Shown one piece after another: positions 45,430 through 56,290 of a stretch of 64,000 nt of DNA. The DNA is from Ryuthela nishihirai. Lineage: Eukaryota > Arthropoda > Arachnida > Araneae > Heptathelidae. The stretch's first letter is position 1; every line of letters starts with the position of its first letter. Below the pieces are notes generated by a model. It had not been told where the DNA came from. It saw nothing but the letters and a program-made list of their open reading frames with translations, and searched no databases. The stretch covers positions 41,636,135-41,700,134 of the forward strand of contig JAWZYU010000010.1 in assembly GCA_038380435.1 (NCBI GenBank), given 5' to 3'. Position numbers and translations under genes: made by a program.

Positions 45430-46420
45430 AGGTGTTCAAAGTGGCCACTCCTCATGTGGACATAATGCTTGTGCTAAGTCAGGGAATGGAGGACTGGTCA
45501 TGTTCCAATAGTGTGGCATCAATGAATGTGAAGACAGCATATAGACATACCATGAGATCCTCTTTTGAAGTGGGTGATGTTCAGTACACCAGCACCTTAA
45601 TACGACTCCACAAGAAGAAATTTAATGGCAAAAGATCTAGCGATCTGGCTTGCCACTGAATAGGACCATCGCATCCAATCCAGAAACTGGGGTACGAAGT
45701 ATCCAACCACTCTTGGACATTGACATTAAAACGATCTAGTGTCCCATTGTGTTGTATCCAAAGGTTACATAGCATTGCAATGGTATATCATCCAGAAAAA
45801 TCAGGGGGCATGTCACACAGAAACCCAGATACATTTGTCCAGTCAGTCTGTCTGGCGGCAGATATGAGCCAATGATGCAGTAACCCCTAATACCTCTGCC
45901 CACATGTTCATGACCCAACAGAGCTGCTGTGGATAGGTGACATATGGATTGAAATGTGAGTACACATGGCTGTTGTGAAAGTTGAAGATGCATCACATGT
46001 GAAATATACTTCATCTGTCCATAATACATGTCTGATTAAACATCTATCTTATGTCACTGCAATAGCCATTCACAATATGTGGAACAGTGTTGAAAGTCAT
46101 CTGGCTGTAGACCCTGCACTATAATGTAATGGAATGGGTGAAAGCCTTCCCTTTGCAGAATTCTCTGCAGATGGTGTTCTGGTGTACTCCAAGGTGCCTG
46201 GCTCAGCAGATGTGCACTATGCTCAGAGTGTGCAGCAATCCTCCTCAGTACAGTTTCCTGCAGTACTGGCATCTGTATGTAATAGAATGGGTGAAAGCCT
46301 ACCCATTGCAGAATTATGTGGATGGTATCTCTACAACTTTTAGGTACTGATGTCATACAACACTAAGGTGCTTGCTCAGCAGATGTGTACTATATCTAGG
46401 TGTGCAGCAATCCTTCTCAG
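45430..46420 (-). pseudogene. Mariner-superfamily transposase pseudogene
   Basis: From 46420 down: QRILQREGFHPFHYIIVQGL and DDFQHCSTYCEWLL (N-terminal DNA-binding region). Then codons of a DE-containing first catalytic region (EVYFTCDASSTF-like, Asp lost), then GSYLPPDRLTGQMYLGFCV. Last comes WLDTSYPSFWIGCDGPIQW, then RSLDLLPLNFFLW, the counterpart of RSPDLTPLDFFLW; its catalytic Asp is Asn. The GFHPF-containing segment is duplicated in tandem (about 46120 and 46270, period ~146). Inactive. Confidence 0.7.
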
Positions 46421-46920
46421 TAGAACTTACTTATCATTGCTGGAATCCACATTGACATCTGATTTTCAAGAAATATTGCCTACATACAAACAAAAAGTAG
46501 TATAAATAAAAAGTGATAAATAAAAAAAATTCAGTTTAATCATTTATTCCTGTGGTTACTAGCTGAGATACTACAATATTTTAATTTAAATTTTTTTAGT
46601 ATTTTCAAACATTGTTATAGAAGTTAGTAAGCTGCATTGTTTTAATAAATAACATAAAATATTGGGTGTTTTTTATACTGGTTGTAAGAAATTCTTTAAA
46701 ATTTTTAGTGCTAAATATTGTTCAGCTGTGTCATGAAGACTCAGAGCAGGGAGCATTATTCCAGTATCTCTAAGGCAATCATACAGCTGTCACACAATGC
46801 ATCAGGATGATGATGCATTGGGTAATGACAGGAATACTCCCTAGAAGTGCACAAGGCATTCCTATGACACTCTTCAAAGAGTAGGTACATCATGGGTTGT
46901 CAGAATGTAAGTTTGTTTGT

Positions 46921-46956
46921 AAACAAGTCTAAGATGTGTCAATCTTAGACTTGTTT
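46921..46956. repeat. 15-bp inverted duplication, 6-nt loop
   Basis: AAACAAGTCTAAGAT (46921-46935) and its reverse complement (46942-46956). One arm is the inner edge of the mariner-like terminal repeat. Confidence 0.88.
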
Positions 46957-47353
46957 TACTTGGAAACTATTGCTCACACTAGCATAGTTCTTTGGGCATA
47001 TATATGATCCTTTCACGAAGAGCAATATCACCATGCAGAGTTTATGCAGTTGTTCAGGGACACCATGTATAAAACTTCAGTCTTAAATACACATTTTTAT
47101 AGAGCATACCAGTATTGCCCAAACGAAACTCTCCTAACACAGGTAATTAACTTTCTGATATTTACATACAATATGGATATAAGTAAAAAAAAGGAATCCA
47201 TAATAGTGCTAAATTTAAATTAAGCAACTCTTTGCTACTTATTATGGTATATTATATGCTCATTATGGAACACTTGTTAAATCCCACCAAATGCATGTCT
47301 AGAACCCTGCATGGATGCAGTTATCTACATTTAAAAGCTCTTGGAGGATAAAA

Positions 47354-47690
47354 GATTAACCTTAAGTACACAATTAAAAAGACCTTCTTGCTCAGAAATT
47401 AATTAAAAATAATTTAAAATTCTCTGCCATTGAGGAATAAAATTTTAGAGTTTACCCTTCAAACTATTTGCATGTTAAAAGTTCTTAGGAGAAAACTCAG
47501 AAGCTTTTTGGAGCAAGGACAGCACTCCGTCTTCAGTGAAGTGTCACTGAAGATGGAGCGCTGTCCTTGCTCCAAAAAGCTTCTGAGTTTTCTCCTAAGA
47601 ACTTTTAACATGCAAATAGTTTGAAGGGTAAACTCTAAAATTTTATTCCTCAACGACAGAGAATTTTAAATTATTTTTGATTAACCTTAA
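47354..47690. mobile_element. Hairpin insert, ~139-bp arms, with 12-bp direct flanks
   Basis: 47401-47539 and 47544-47681 are near-identical reverse complements with a 4-nt loop. The same 64-residue peptide frame therefore reads from both strands (MRNKILEFTLQTICMLKVLR...). GATTAACCTTAA at 47354-47365 and 47679-47690 is a direct repeat that looks like a target duplication. As in the SINE-V palindromes, the left side carries ~35 extra bases. No similarity to the other families here. Confidence 0.8.
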
Positions 47691-47957
47691 TGTGGATAGC
47701 AGATAAAAAAAATATTGATGTAATGCGGATGGCCGATGAAGTCTCGCATTTGATAAGATATGCAGAAACATGAGCAAACATTATTGCATTATTGTTGGCT
47801 GACGAGAGTGAAAAAACTATTTGAGATAATGTTAAAAGAAACCTGATTTGAAAATTCAGTGATATTCACTTTAAAAAAGAAATCCAGTGGGATAAAGCCA
47901 CAAGTAAAAAAAAAATATTCTATAAGAAGCGATCTTTTTTCTGGCAAAGCAGAATAT

Positions 47958-47995
47958 AAATTAAGAAAATTGCTGAAGTGCAATTTTCTTAATTT
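47958..47995. repeat. 16-bp inverted duplication, 6-nt loop
   Basis: AAATTAAGAAAATTGC (47958-47973) and its reverse complement (47980-47995). Confidence 0.88.
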
Positions 47996-49130
47996 AATTC
48001 TTTTTATGCAGGAAAAGGAAATTAAATATCAGCTGAATAAAAATTTCAGTTTGGGAGATCACGAAGTTTTAGAGGAGAGTTACTGGGTAATAAATAAAAA
48101 AGGAGTGTCTTTCCATAATTGCCAATAACTGCATTTAAAAGAGTAAAATTAATTCAGAAGAATTTATAAAATTAGAATTAAGTAAATTTTTGTCTAAATT
48201 TAGTAAAGCATATTTTTAGGAAAAATAGGCTTTCTATTTTTCACAATATATTTTTTCAGTTATTAATTAGTCATTAATAAGCCATTAGACTAATTTCTTT
48301 TACTCACAAGCATACATCAGATCTTAAGCATTTGCAAAACTTCATGGTTCTTAAGTAGCCAACATATGCAGATGTTGATCAAATTTTGTGAATGTGAGTG
48401 CAGAGAAGACATTGCAGTTACAGTTGAGGTTGTGGATAGCACTTTTACTATTTTCAGGCACTTTTACTATTTACTATTTGCACTATCTACATAAGTCCAC
48501 TGATAACTGTTCTCATCGATAACTTCAGTCATAGCTTTCCACCATAAATGTACTACTCACAACTGTTGTCGATAACATCATTCACAAGGTATATGACAGA
48601 AGTGTCTCCAAAAATTTGGACAATTTTTGAGGGATTACTCCCAACCCATGGCAGCTAAGAAGCTAATTTGTTAACCCAACACAGCTAGATCTAAAGTGAG
48701 GTCACTACAATATATTTGGGACTGATTGCTCAAGTACCCATGGAACCACAGGTAAGAGAGAATTTCTGCTACAGATGATGTCACACATCTGCCCATCCAT
48801 TCGTCCAGAATTATGGCCATTATATGATGATTATTATTATTATGGCTTACAATGGTTGCAAATTAAAAAGATATCCCCTATACTCTATTACTTTTTCTTT
48901 TATATTCAATTTAGCTACACCAATACAAAAATATTCTAAAACCATACTAATTATTAATATCTACATCTATTACACATATAATAAAAATAAAACACTTCGT
49001 TCTTAACAACAGGAATAGAAATTTGACTGCAGGAGGTATCTAATAGCATTAAAGATAGAGATAATAAAATTAAACCGAGGAACAATTATACAGGTCAAAC
49101 TTTCAGACATTCAACATCAGACTTTAGTTT

Positions 49131-49384
49131 TGGTTGTTTTACTTCTGAGTGGCACTTTTATTGCACACAATGGGCTAAATGGCCAGGTTACAAGAACCTT
49201 GAGGGCTCAGAGAAAGTTGGGAGGAGGGGACCCACTGGACATCTTTTAGGAGACAGAAGGTAGCATTCTGTCAAGGGCATCCATCATGTTCTTCAACATG
49301 CACAGGATAAGGGTTTCCTGCACACAGGACCACAGATTAATGTCCCATCTGACAGACAGCAGCCTTTTCAAGCCCATCAGTGAC
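49131..49384 (-). mobile_element. SINE-A copy, diverged, missing head
   Basis: From TGGTTGTTTTACTTCTGAGT to AAGCCCATCAG. Flanks GACTTTAGT and GACTTTTAGT may be an eroded target duplication. Confidence 0.85.
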
Positions 49385-50773
49385 TTTTAGTATGTATATG
49401 CAGCCAATCACTTATAAACACAACGATGCTTGCCAATGCATCCTTTCTTACTACTCGCAAACATGAAAAGCAAAATTTCATCTGCAATTACCAAGAGTGC
49501 AATATTTAGCACTAAAAACTTTAAAGAATTTCTTACAACCAGTGTAAAACACAATCAATATTTTGCTATTTATTAAAGCAATATAGTTTACACTTCTATA
49601 AAAATGTTAAAACATACTTTAAAATTTTATTAATTAAAATATTGTAATCATCCCAGTTAGTAACCACAGGAATAAAGTTTAAAATGAAAAATTTTTGTTT
49701 ATCGTTATATCATTGAAAATCAGTTTCGATATGGCCAATATTTCTTGAAAATATCAGGTGTTTGTGTAGACAAATTCGTGCACTCCTCTTATAAAAGTTG
49801 CAGACCTTTTTAAGGACTTAAGACTTAAAAAAAAAAACAGAAATGTGAAAGAGACATTCAAAATCAACCTAAAACAGCAAAAACACAAACTATCATTGCG
49901 AATAACCTACCTAAAGTTTTTTGTTCAGCAACTACCGTAATAGCTGCTCTAAAGACACAGTTTGAATTAAATTATATGGAAAATTTTCTCAATATTAAGT
50001 AATATCTCTGTAATACTGGCATAAATTTCCTTACAATGGCATGAAAATTAATTCTGCACAGAGCTACTGTGGGAGCATGCTGTTAAGGAGCCAATGGCTG
50101 TAATTTACATTCCCTCAGCTTCAATTCATGTTGCCTTTTACAACAGAAATAGGTCAACAATGAAATATGCTGAGTATTTACACCATTCCTTTCAGAAACT
50201 TTAACTGTTTTCAGTTTGTTTTCTAACTTTGTTTAAAGCCATATTTCCCACAGACAGGTTTTTAATATCGGTATAGTTGACCATCAGTTTTAAATTAAAC
50301 CTTACCTACGGAGTAACATTCTGATGTGATAACACAAATAATATTGCTCTGTCATTTGCTTGCTGTAGTTTTCATCTATGGAATTGGAAGTTGAGAGAAT
50401 AGTTTTCTCTCATTGTGAATCTGCTGTGTGGATTACATGGTATGAACTGCAGCTATTACCACTGATGCAGTTTTCTGGTATGTGACCTTAAACAAGTCAC
50501 ATCCAAAGGTTAATAGAGTTTAAGAAAAAAACTATCAGCAACTGACAGAAATATTCCAAATTTCAGTGGTTAAATGGACTGATTTTGTTGCTAACTGGAC
50601 TTGTATTCTTAAACGTACTTCAATTCAGTCTTTCACTTTACAATGGAAATCTCTACAATGTAGATGATACCTACCTTAATACAACTTAAAGAATAGTGTT
50701 ATTTATCCTTATGTCAGCAGTATGTATATCATATTTATATCTAAAATTACAAATCATAATTTTTATAGGTGGT

Positions 50774-51045
50774 TGAGTTGGTTGTTTTACCTTTGAGTGG
50801 CACTTTTTTTTGCACACACGGGGATAATTGGCCAGGTCACAAAGACCCCAAAGGCTCAGAGAAGGTTGGGAGAGGGAACCCACTGTACAGCTGTTAGCAT
50901 CCCATCAAGTGTGTTCTTTAACATGTGCAGGGTATGGCTCTCTGCACATGGGCCACAGCTTAATGTCCCATCTGATGGACAGTGGCCTTTCCAAGCCCAT
51001 TGGTGTCCTCTACTGACTGAATTTTGCAGAGATAAATCACAATGC
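50774..51045 (-). mobile_element. SINE-A copy, diverged, missing head and part of the core
   Basis: From TGAGTTGGTTGTTTTACC through GGGTATGGCTCTCTGCACAT to GAGATAAATCACAATGCTGG. A ~25-base deletion follows the CAGCTGTT box. Confidence 0.85.
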
Positions 51046-51322
51046 TGGTGATCAGTCTGGTAGTATAGAATTATAGAAAACAACAACAAAAAAAAAAAAC
51101 CCATTAAAAATGAGTGTTTACAGCAAACTATTTTAAGAACTTAGCTTTCAGTCAGTGGCATCCAAAAGACAACATGCCCTCTAACCTGGAAAAACCAGAT
51201 GCACCTACTGCACTATTTTTTCTTACTATATAGAAAACCACAGGGAAAAAAAAATACAAAATAAACTACTTTCTTTATATTTTTACAATGTTACTTTATA
51301 TATTTTGTAAAAACAGTATTAC

Positions 51323-51417
51323 CTCATGTGTTACTTTTGCACCAAATAACCATCCAGCTCCTCTTGGGCTAACAGCCCATGTTTCAACATCTTCTGGATC
51401 AGACCACACTAAATGTG
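51323..51417 (-). CDS. PPP6C: Protein phosphatase 6 catalytic subunit, exon with the WSDP motif
   Basis: Two bases complete a codon split with an upstream exon outside the window. Then 31 codons read [20 protein letters not shown] and [11 protein letters not shown]. The donor is GAG|gtaata; the acceptor (ttaacataaag) has a weak pyrimidine tract. WSDP and [10 protein letters not shown] are near-invariant in PP2A/PP4/PP6 phosphatases, and the downstream exons identify the PP6 member. Earlier exons (metal-binding GDxHG, GDxVDRG and GNHE motifs) are not found to the right up to 64 kb. Confidence 0.96.
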
Positions 51418-51523
51418 CTTTATGTTAAGTAAAATATATCAGTACTAAAAGCAAACATATACATAGACCTTGGCAATAATTTTACAGCTTGCAAAACTAT
51501 GTGTACTAAATTTAAAAATAAAA

Positions 51524-52974
51524 TACACTATAGGAAAAAGAAATTGCAACACCTGGAAGGATTAATGTCATTTTATTGAAATGCAGGCATCTGTCAGCAT
51601 ACACAAGATGTGCGACTGATTACATTATCAAAAAAATATATGGAAAATTACCACTTTACCGAGTAGGTAAAGTGGTATAATTAGTGTGATGTTGAACTGC
51701 CCTGTGCAGCAATGCATTCATGAATATGATGGGGAAGGCTATCGTACAGCTCTATAATGTCCTCCTGAGGGATAGAATGACAAATAGTGCAAAGTCACTG
51801 TTCCATTTCAGTGACAATGGTTGGCACACCTCTTGGGTGCTGTTGGTCCATCATGTCCCAGATGTGTTCAACAGGTGAAAGGTCTGGTGAGCGTGCTGGC
51901 CATGGTAGTATTTGAATGTTTTGCTCATGCAGATATTGCAGACTAATGTGGGCTGTGTGGGGATGGGCATTATCTTGCCGGTAAAAAGTTCCATGCTGCT
52001 GAGCAAATGGGGCAGTCACTGCCTGCAAAATGTTGGAACATCATTGGGCAGTTAGAGATCCCCTTATGATGACCAGTTCTAACAGAGATGTCTGACTAAT
52101 GGCACCCCACACTAAGTCACCAGGTGCTGGAGCTGTATAACAATGTCACACACACTGGGTGGCGTTCCCTTCCCCTGGATGACGGCCAACATGCTATCTA
52201 CCATCGTGCTGACTAAGACAAAAACGAGATTAGTCACTAAACACCACAGTACTCCACTCTTGCTCATTCCAGTTCTGTCTTAATTCCAATCTGTCTGAGG
52301 CAACACCACTGAAGATGGGTTTGCATGTGGGAAGATGTGAGGGGCAAATACAGTGCTGGACAATAGGCTTGCAATGAAAACTGTAAAAGCCTGTTGTTTA
52401 CCATCTGCCTGATAGGTATTCGATGTGTTACCTGTTGCCAGTCCCTTTGCAGTTGCGTTGTAGTTGTGAATCTGTCACACAATTCCATGCGCCGCAAATG
52501 GCAGTGCTATTGCTCAGTGGTCATATATTGTCTTCCGGATCCTTGTCGGCGATCTTTCTTGAACCCACTGGTGCCATATGTGTACGATGGTGCTGGGTGA
52601 AATAGTGCTGGAAAAATAGGAATGTGGTCAACAAGTTTGGCCACATCCCTATATGACAAACAAGCTTCTCTAAGGCCGATGATTCTTCCATACTCAAAGT
52701 CTGATATTTATTGGAACAACTGTCGATGTCTGCATAAGAGCAGCTTTAGCAGTTTAGAACAATTTCCACAACTTTTTGTCACCCAGGGAGCTTTGGTTGC
52801 CTTTACCTGTGTTTGACTATGCACCAGTGACGTCAGCTCAACCCTGTTCAATCATTTCGACTGACTTGCAAAGCCAATTATTTCCAAGCATTTCCATATA
52901 CTACCACCACCCACAATTTCGCCACACTTGCATAACTTCTTGCAAGTGCTGCATTTTTTATTTCCTGCAGTGTA
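51524..52974 (-). mobile_element. Tc1-like transposon with terminal inverted repeats, inactive
   Basis: The left end TACACTATAGGAAAAAGAAA and the right end (reverse complement) TACACTGCAGGAAATAAAAA are matching ~28-bp termini beginning at TA. Minus-strand transposase remnants: an N-terminal part around WHQWVQE (~52560), then DRQDNAHPHTAH-like (FYRQDNAHPHTAHISLQYLH, 52028-51795) and ARSPDLSPVEHIWDMM with the last catalytic region. The middle frame (52497-52264) is shifted. The length of 1.45 kb is typical. Confidence 0.85.
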
Positions 52975-53054
52975 CATCTAATAACTGACTGTATAATTTC
53001 TTTGCCTAAAAATAATGTTAATTATATGAAAATAATATTGGTAACAAATGCCTT

Positions 53055-53296
53055 CATCATCATCATTCTCCTCCTCAAGCAACCATGGGCTGTGGAGGTC
53101 TAACCAGATCGTGCAATTTAGTTCTCCAAGCAGATTTGTCCTGAGCTACATCTGCTGCATCTAGCCACTACACACCAAATCTAACTAGGTTCTGTTTGAC
53201 ATTGTCTGCACACCGCATCCTAGGTCTCCCCCTCTTTCTGAAGCCTTTAGGCACACTGTTCATAACCCTATTCACTAATTTATAATTATCCATAAA
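53055..53296 (-). mobile_element. RTE-like LINE 3' end fragment
   Basis: The minus strand ends in GGTTGCTTGAGGAGGAG with an ATG-rich tail. The coding part matches SVPKGFRKRGRPRM...RWADNVKQ-type codons. Strongly 5'-truncated. Confidence 0.88.
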
Positions 53297-53533
53297 ATCC
53301 CCTTCAAGTATTGTTTGATGTTGAGGTCCCCTTTACTTATTATTTTCTTAGTGGTGATTAAAATTAATGTCTTTAATACTCTATGACACTGTTAAATGTT
53401 TTAAAGCACTTCAACAAAATCCTATGTTACCTGTTGTACATTCACTAAAAGTAATGAATGACATACTGTATAGGTGACAATGTGAGAGGAACATAGATGA
53501 AAGTTGATAACAAGTGGTAAGTTAGTTTTATAC

Positions 53534-54075
53534 ACTGGCCGACAAGTGATGAGTCACAGCAGGTTTGAACTGGAGAAGATGATATGGTATGGTTGGGTTG
53601 TTTTGCCTCTGAGCGGCACTTTTTTGCACACCATGGGCTAAATGGCCAGGTCACATGGACCCCGAAGGCTCAGAGAAGGTTGGGGGAGGGGACCCATTGG
53701 AACAGCTGTTGGGAGACAGATGGTAGCCTCCCGTCAAGGCCATCCAGCGTGTTCTTTAACGTGCACAGGGTATGGCTCTCCCGTACACGGGGCCATGGCT
53801 TAACGTCCCATCCGACGGACGGCGGCCTTTCCAAGCCCATCAGTGTCCCCTACTGACCGTGGGCAGGGCGGGGAATTTTGCGGAGATAAATCTCAACACT
53901 GACCCAGCTGGGACTTGAACCTGGGAACCGACTAAGCCACCCCCGCCCCTACGGTATGGTAATGAGCTGGCTGCTTACAAAGAAATTTTCTTCTTCCGAT
54001 CAGAGTTTCGTGACTGCAGTAGTGGCAATAATAGCTAATGATACTTATAGTAGCAGAGAGTGCTTAAAATCATTA
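53534..54075 (-). repeat. Unclassified repeat R, copy 1, interrupted by a SINE-A
   Basis: Reverse complement of the sequence around 61870-63915 (copy 2), sharing AAGTATCATTAGCTATTATT, AGAAGAAAATTTC and CATCTTCTCCAGTTCAAACC. This copy lacks the hAT insert of copy 2, and copy 2 lacks the SINE-A of this copy. Size without inserts is about 185-190 bp. Family unknown. Confidence 0.8.
53591..53958 (-). mobile_element. SINE-A copy, well preserved
   Basis: From GGTTGGGTTGTTTTGCCTC to GACTTGAACCTGGGAACCGA plus GCCACCCCCGCCCC; part of the A-box side is deleted. Flanks ATGGTATGGT and ACGGTATGGT (one mismatch) are a likely target duplication. The paralogous repeat R copy 2 has no SINE here. Confidence 0.9.
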
Positions 54076-54183
54076 AAATCGACAAAGTGTTTCATGCCAT
54101 TACTCTAGCCATAATGTCAGGTAGCAAGTGAGCAGCTTTAGGCATTGTGCTAGAAGCAGTTGTTTGTTGAGCACGGAGGAGGG

Positions 54184-54415
54184 GTTGGTTGGTTGGTTGT
54201 TTAGGATTTTATGGCGCATTAGCATCTAAGGCTATAATGCGCCAAATGAATGTCCAAAGTAAAGATAAAAGCCATGATACCCTCAACCAATTATTAAGAT
54301 TTAAGAATATACTTTAAAATATAAACAAAATCATTTACCAGAACAAAAACTTTACTTAAAACTTGATATTTTAATGAGGAATATGATTGTATTTCCTTAA
54401 AATTTACATTCAAAT
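54184..54415 (-). mobile_element. Second I-like LINE 3' UTR copy, 5'-truncated, in tandem
   Basis: Begins with GGTTGG repeats and TTTTATGGCGCATTAGCATC, like the end of the main LINE at 54416 onward. It ends where the main copy's own tail (GATTGATTGGTTGG) begins. Confidence 0.75.
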
Positions 54416-56149
54416 GATTGATTGGTTGGTTATTTGGGGTTTAATGGTGCATTGGCAGCTGAGGTCATAATGCACCAAACAAATGTCTAAAAAGAAAAAA
54501 AGTTAAAAGTCATGTCACCCTAAACCAGTTTTTAAAAATAAATTATGTATGCAACAAGAAAATGTAAAACAATAAAAATGAAATGTTGAGAACAGCAAAA
54601 ACAAATGTATAAAGACGTTCAATAAAAAATAAACCTAGGTGTAAGCGACCTGGGTTAAACATATATATAGAATAATAAAGAGGGAGGTAAAACTAGAAGT
54701 GAGTAAAATAACCAGTATATCGTAAAAATTTTAATATAGAGGTAAAACAACAATGGTCTGATAAAAGATGTCCGACTGTAAGGGGCTCGGACACAAAATT
54801 ATGAAAGTTAAAAAACACACGTCTTTCAAAGTCAAAACACTGACATTCAATTAAAATATGTTTGATTGTTAAAATGGTGTTGCAAAACTCGCACCTTGGT
54901 TCATCATCCACCTGTAGAAGAAACGAATGAGTAAGAAATGAATGACCTAAGCAGAGCCGAGCAAGTACAACTTCCTCCTTGCGATTCCTGCGGTACAAAA
55001 CTGCCATGATTTGATGATAGGTTTGAGCTCAAAGAGCTTGTTTATAAGCTGTTCTGACCAAGATCTCGGTCACTGTGCCCGGAGCTCGATCGTAAAACGT
55101 TGCTACAAATCCAGATATGGAACCGGCAATGGAGAGTCGGACAGGGGTGTGGTTGACTTGGCAGCAACATCTGCCAAATCATTGCCCCTGATTCAGACAT
55201 GACCAGGCACCCAACAGAAGTGGATGGCGGTTGTAACTGAGACGATGTAACTGCTGGCAGATCTTAGAAAGAACTGGGTGAGGCGGATGCCTCACCGAGA
55301 TCAAAGCCTGTAGCAAACTAAGCAAGTCAGTGTAAAGCACACACCAACGATGATGCTTAGCCGCCATGTGGTCTAAGGTGAGACTGATAGCATGCAACTC
55401 TGCAGTGAAGATGGAACACTGCAGTGAGATCTGGTCTGCAATGATTACATCACAGCAGACCATGGCCGTTCCCACCGATTTGGGGGACTTCGAGCCATCT
55501 GTAAAGACAGGCAAGAAGTCCGGGTACTCAGCACAGTGGCTGGCAAAGAGTTGCCGGTACACACAGTTGGGTGTAAAGGCCTTCCCCGTCCTGTACAGGG
55601 AAAAATCACAAGAAGGGGAAACAGTGAGCCAAGGTGAAAGTGGCTCGACTGTTGACTGTGTGACGCTATCGACACTAGTGTTGATGTCTATGAGGTAGCC
55701 TCAGACTCGCAAACCAAATGGACGAATGGTAGTCGGCTGATTAGTGTAAAACATTTCCCACTTGGACTGAAAACGCGGTCAAAAGTGGGATGGCCAGGCA
55801 GGGATCGCAATTTACATGCATACTGTAGGGACAACTGCTGATGGTGAAGAGATAAAGACGGTTCATCGGTTTCAACATAAAGACTCTGGACCAGTGAGGT
55901 ACAGAAGGCTCCCGTGCAAACACGAGGGCCTGGTGATGGAGAGGGTCCAGCATCTTCACCACCGAATCCCGGGCGGAGTCGTACACCTGGGATCCATAGT
56001 CCAGTTTCGATCGGACAAGTGCACAGTACAGGCGGAGTAGAGAACATCGGTCAGCTCCCCAGGAGAGAGAGGAGAGGACCTTGACGATGTTCAATACCTG
56101 CGTGCACTTGGACCAGAGATGACGTATGTGTGGTAAAGAGGTCAATTTC

Positions 56150-56290
56150 CGATCGAAGATGAGACCAAGAAACTTGGTTTCTTGGTCTCATCTTCGATCG
56201 GTTGGTTGAAAATTGAAGACTTGGTTGAAAATTGAGACCAAGAAACTTGGTGGCGGAGACCAAGAAGTTTGGTCTCCGCCACAACTGGAA
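56150..56290. repeat. Scrambled quasi-palindrome in LINE ORF2
   Basis: GAAGATGAGACCAAGAAA and its reverse complement flank CTTGG near 56157-56200. GGCGGAGACCAAG/CTTGGTCTCCGCC-type arms lie at about 56254-56288. GGTTGAAAATTGA is repeated directly between them. The parental codons are AETKFLGLIFDR-like, already quasi-palindromic (GACCAAGTTTCTTGGTC). Confidence 0.8.

Larger units (their letters stand above)
45029..47069 (-). mobile_element. Mariner-like element with ~125-bp terminal inverted repeats
   Basis: The left end TACAGGGTATCCCTGAA and right end (reverse complement) TACATGGTGTCCCTGAA start long inverted repeats of ~125 bp (45029-45155 and ~46944-47069). They share CATAAACTCTG, GGTGATATT, ATATGCCCAAAGAACTATGC and AAACAAGTCTAA. 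Total about 2.04 kb. The terminal TA could be the target duplication. Long repeats flank a decayed Tc1/mariner-superfamily transposase on the minus strand. Confidence 0.8.
38461..51322 (-). other. PPP6C: PPP6C intron, 12.9 kb
   Basis: Runs from donor GAG|gtaata (51323/51322) to acceptor tatgtcaacag (38461), minus strand. It carries the mobile elements listed separately. Stretches over 300 bases with nothing recognised: 39019-39357, 39669-40079, 40461-41504, 41816-42340, 42651-43343, 43758-44185, 44263-45028, 47691-49130 and 49391-50773. Confidence 0.9.

Noticed and set aside
47430..47653. Identical 64-residue peptides on both strands
   Set aside because: A consequence of the near-perfect palindrome, not two genes.
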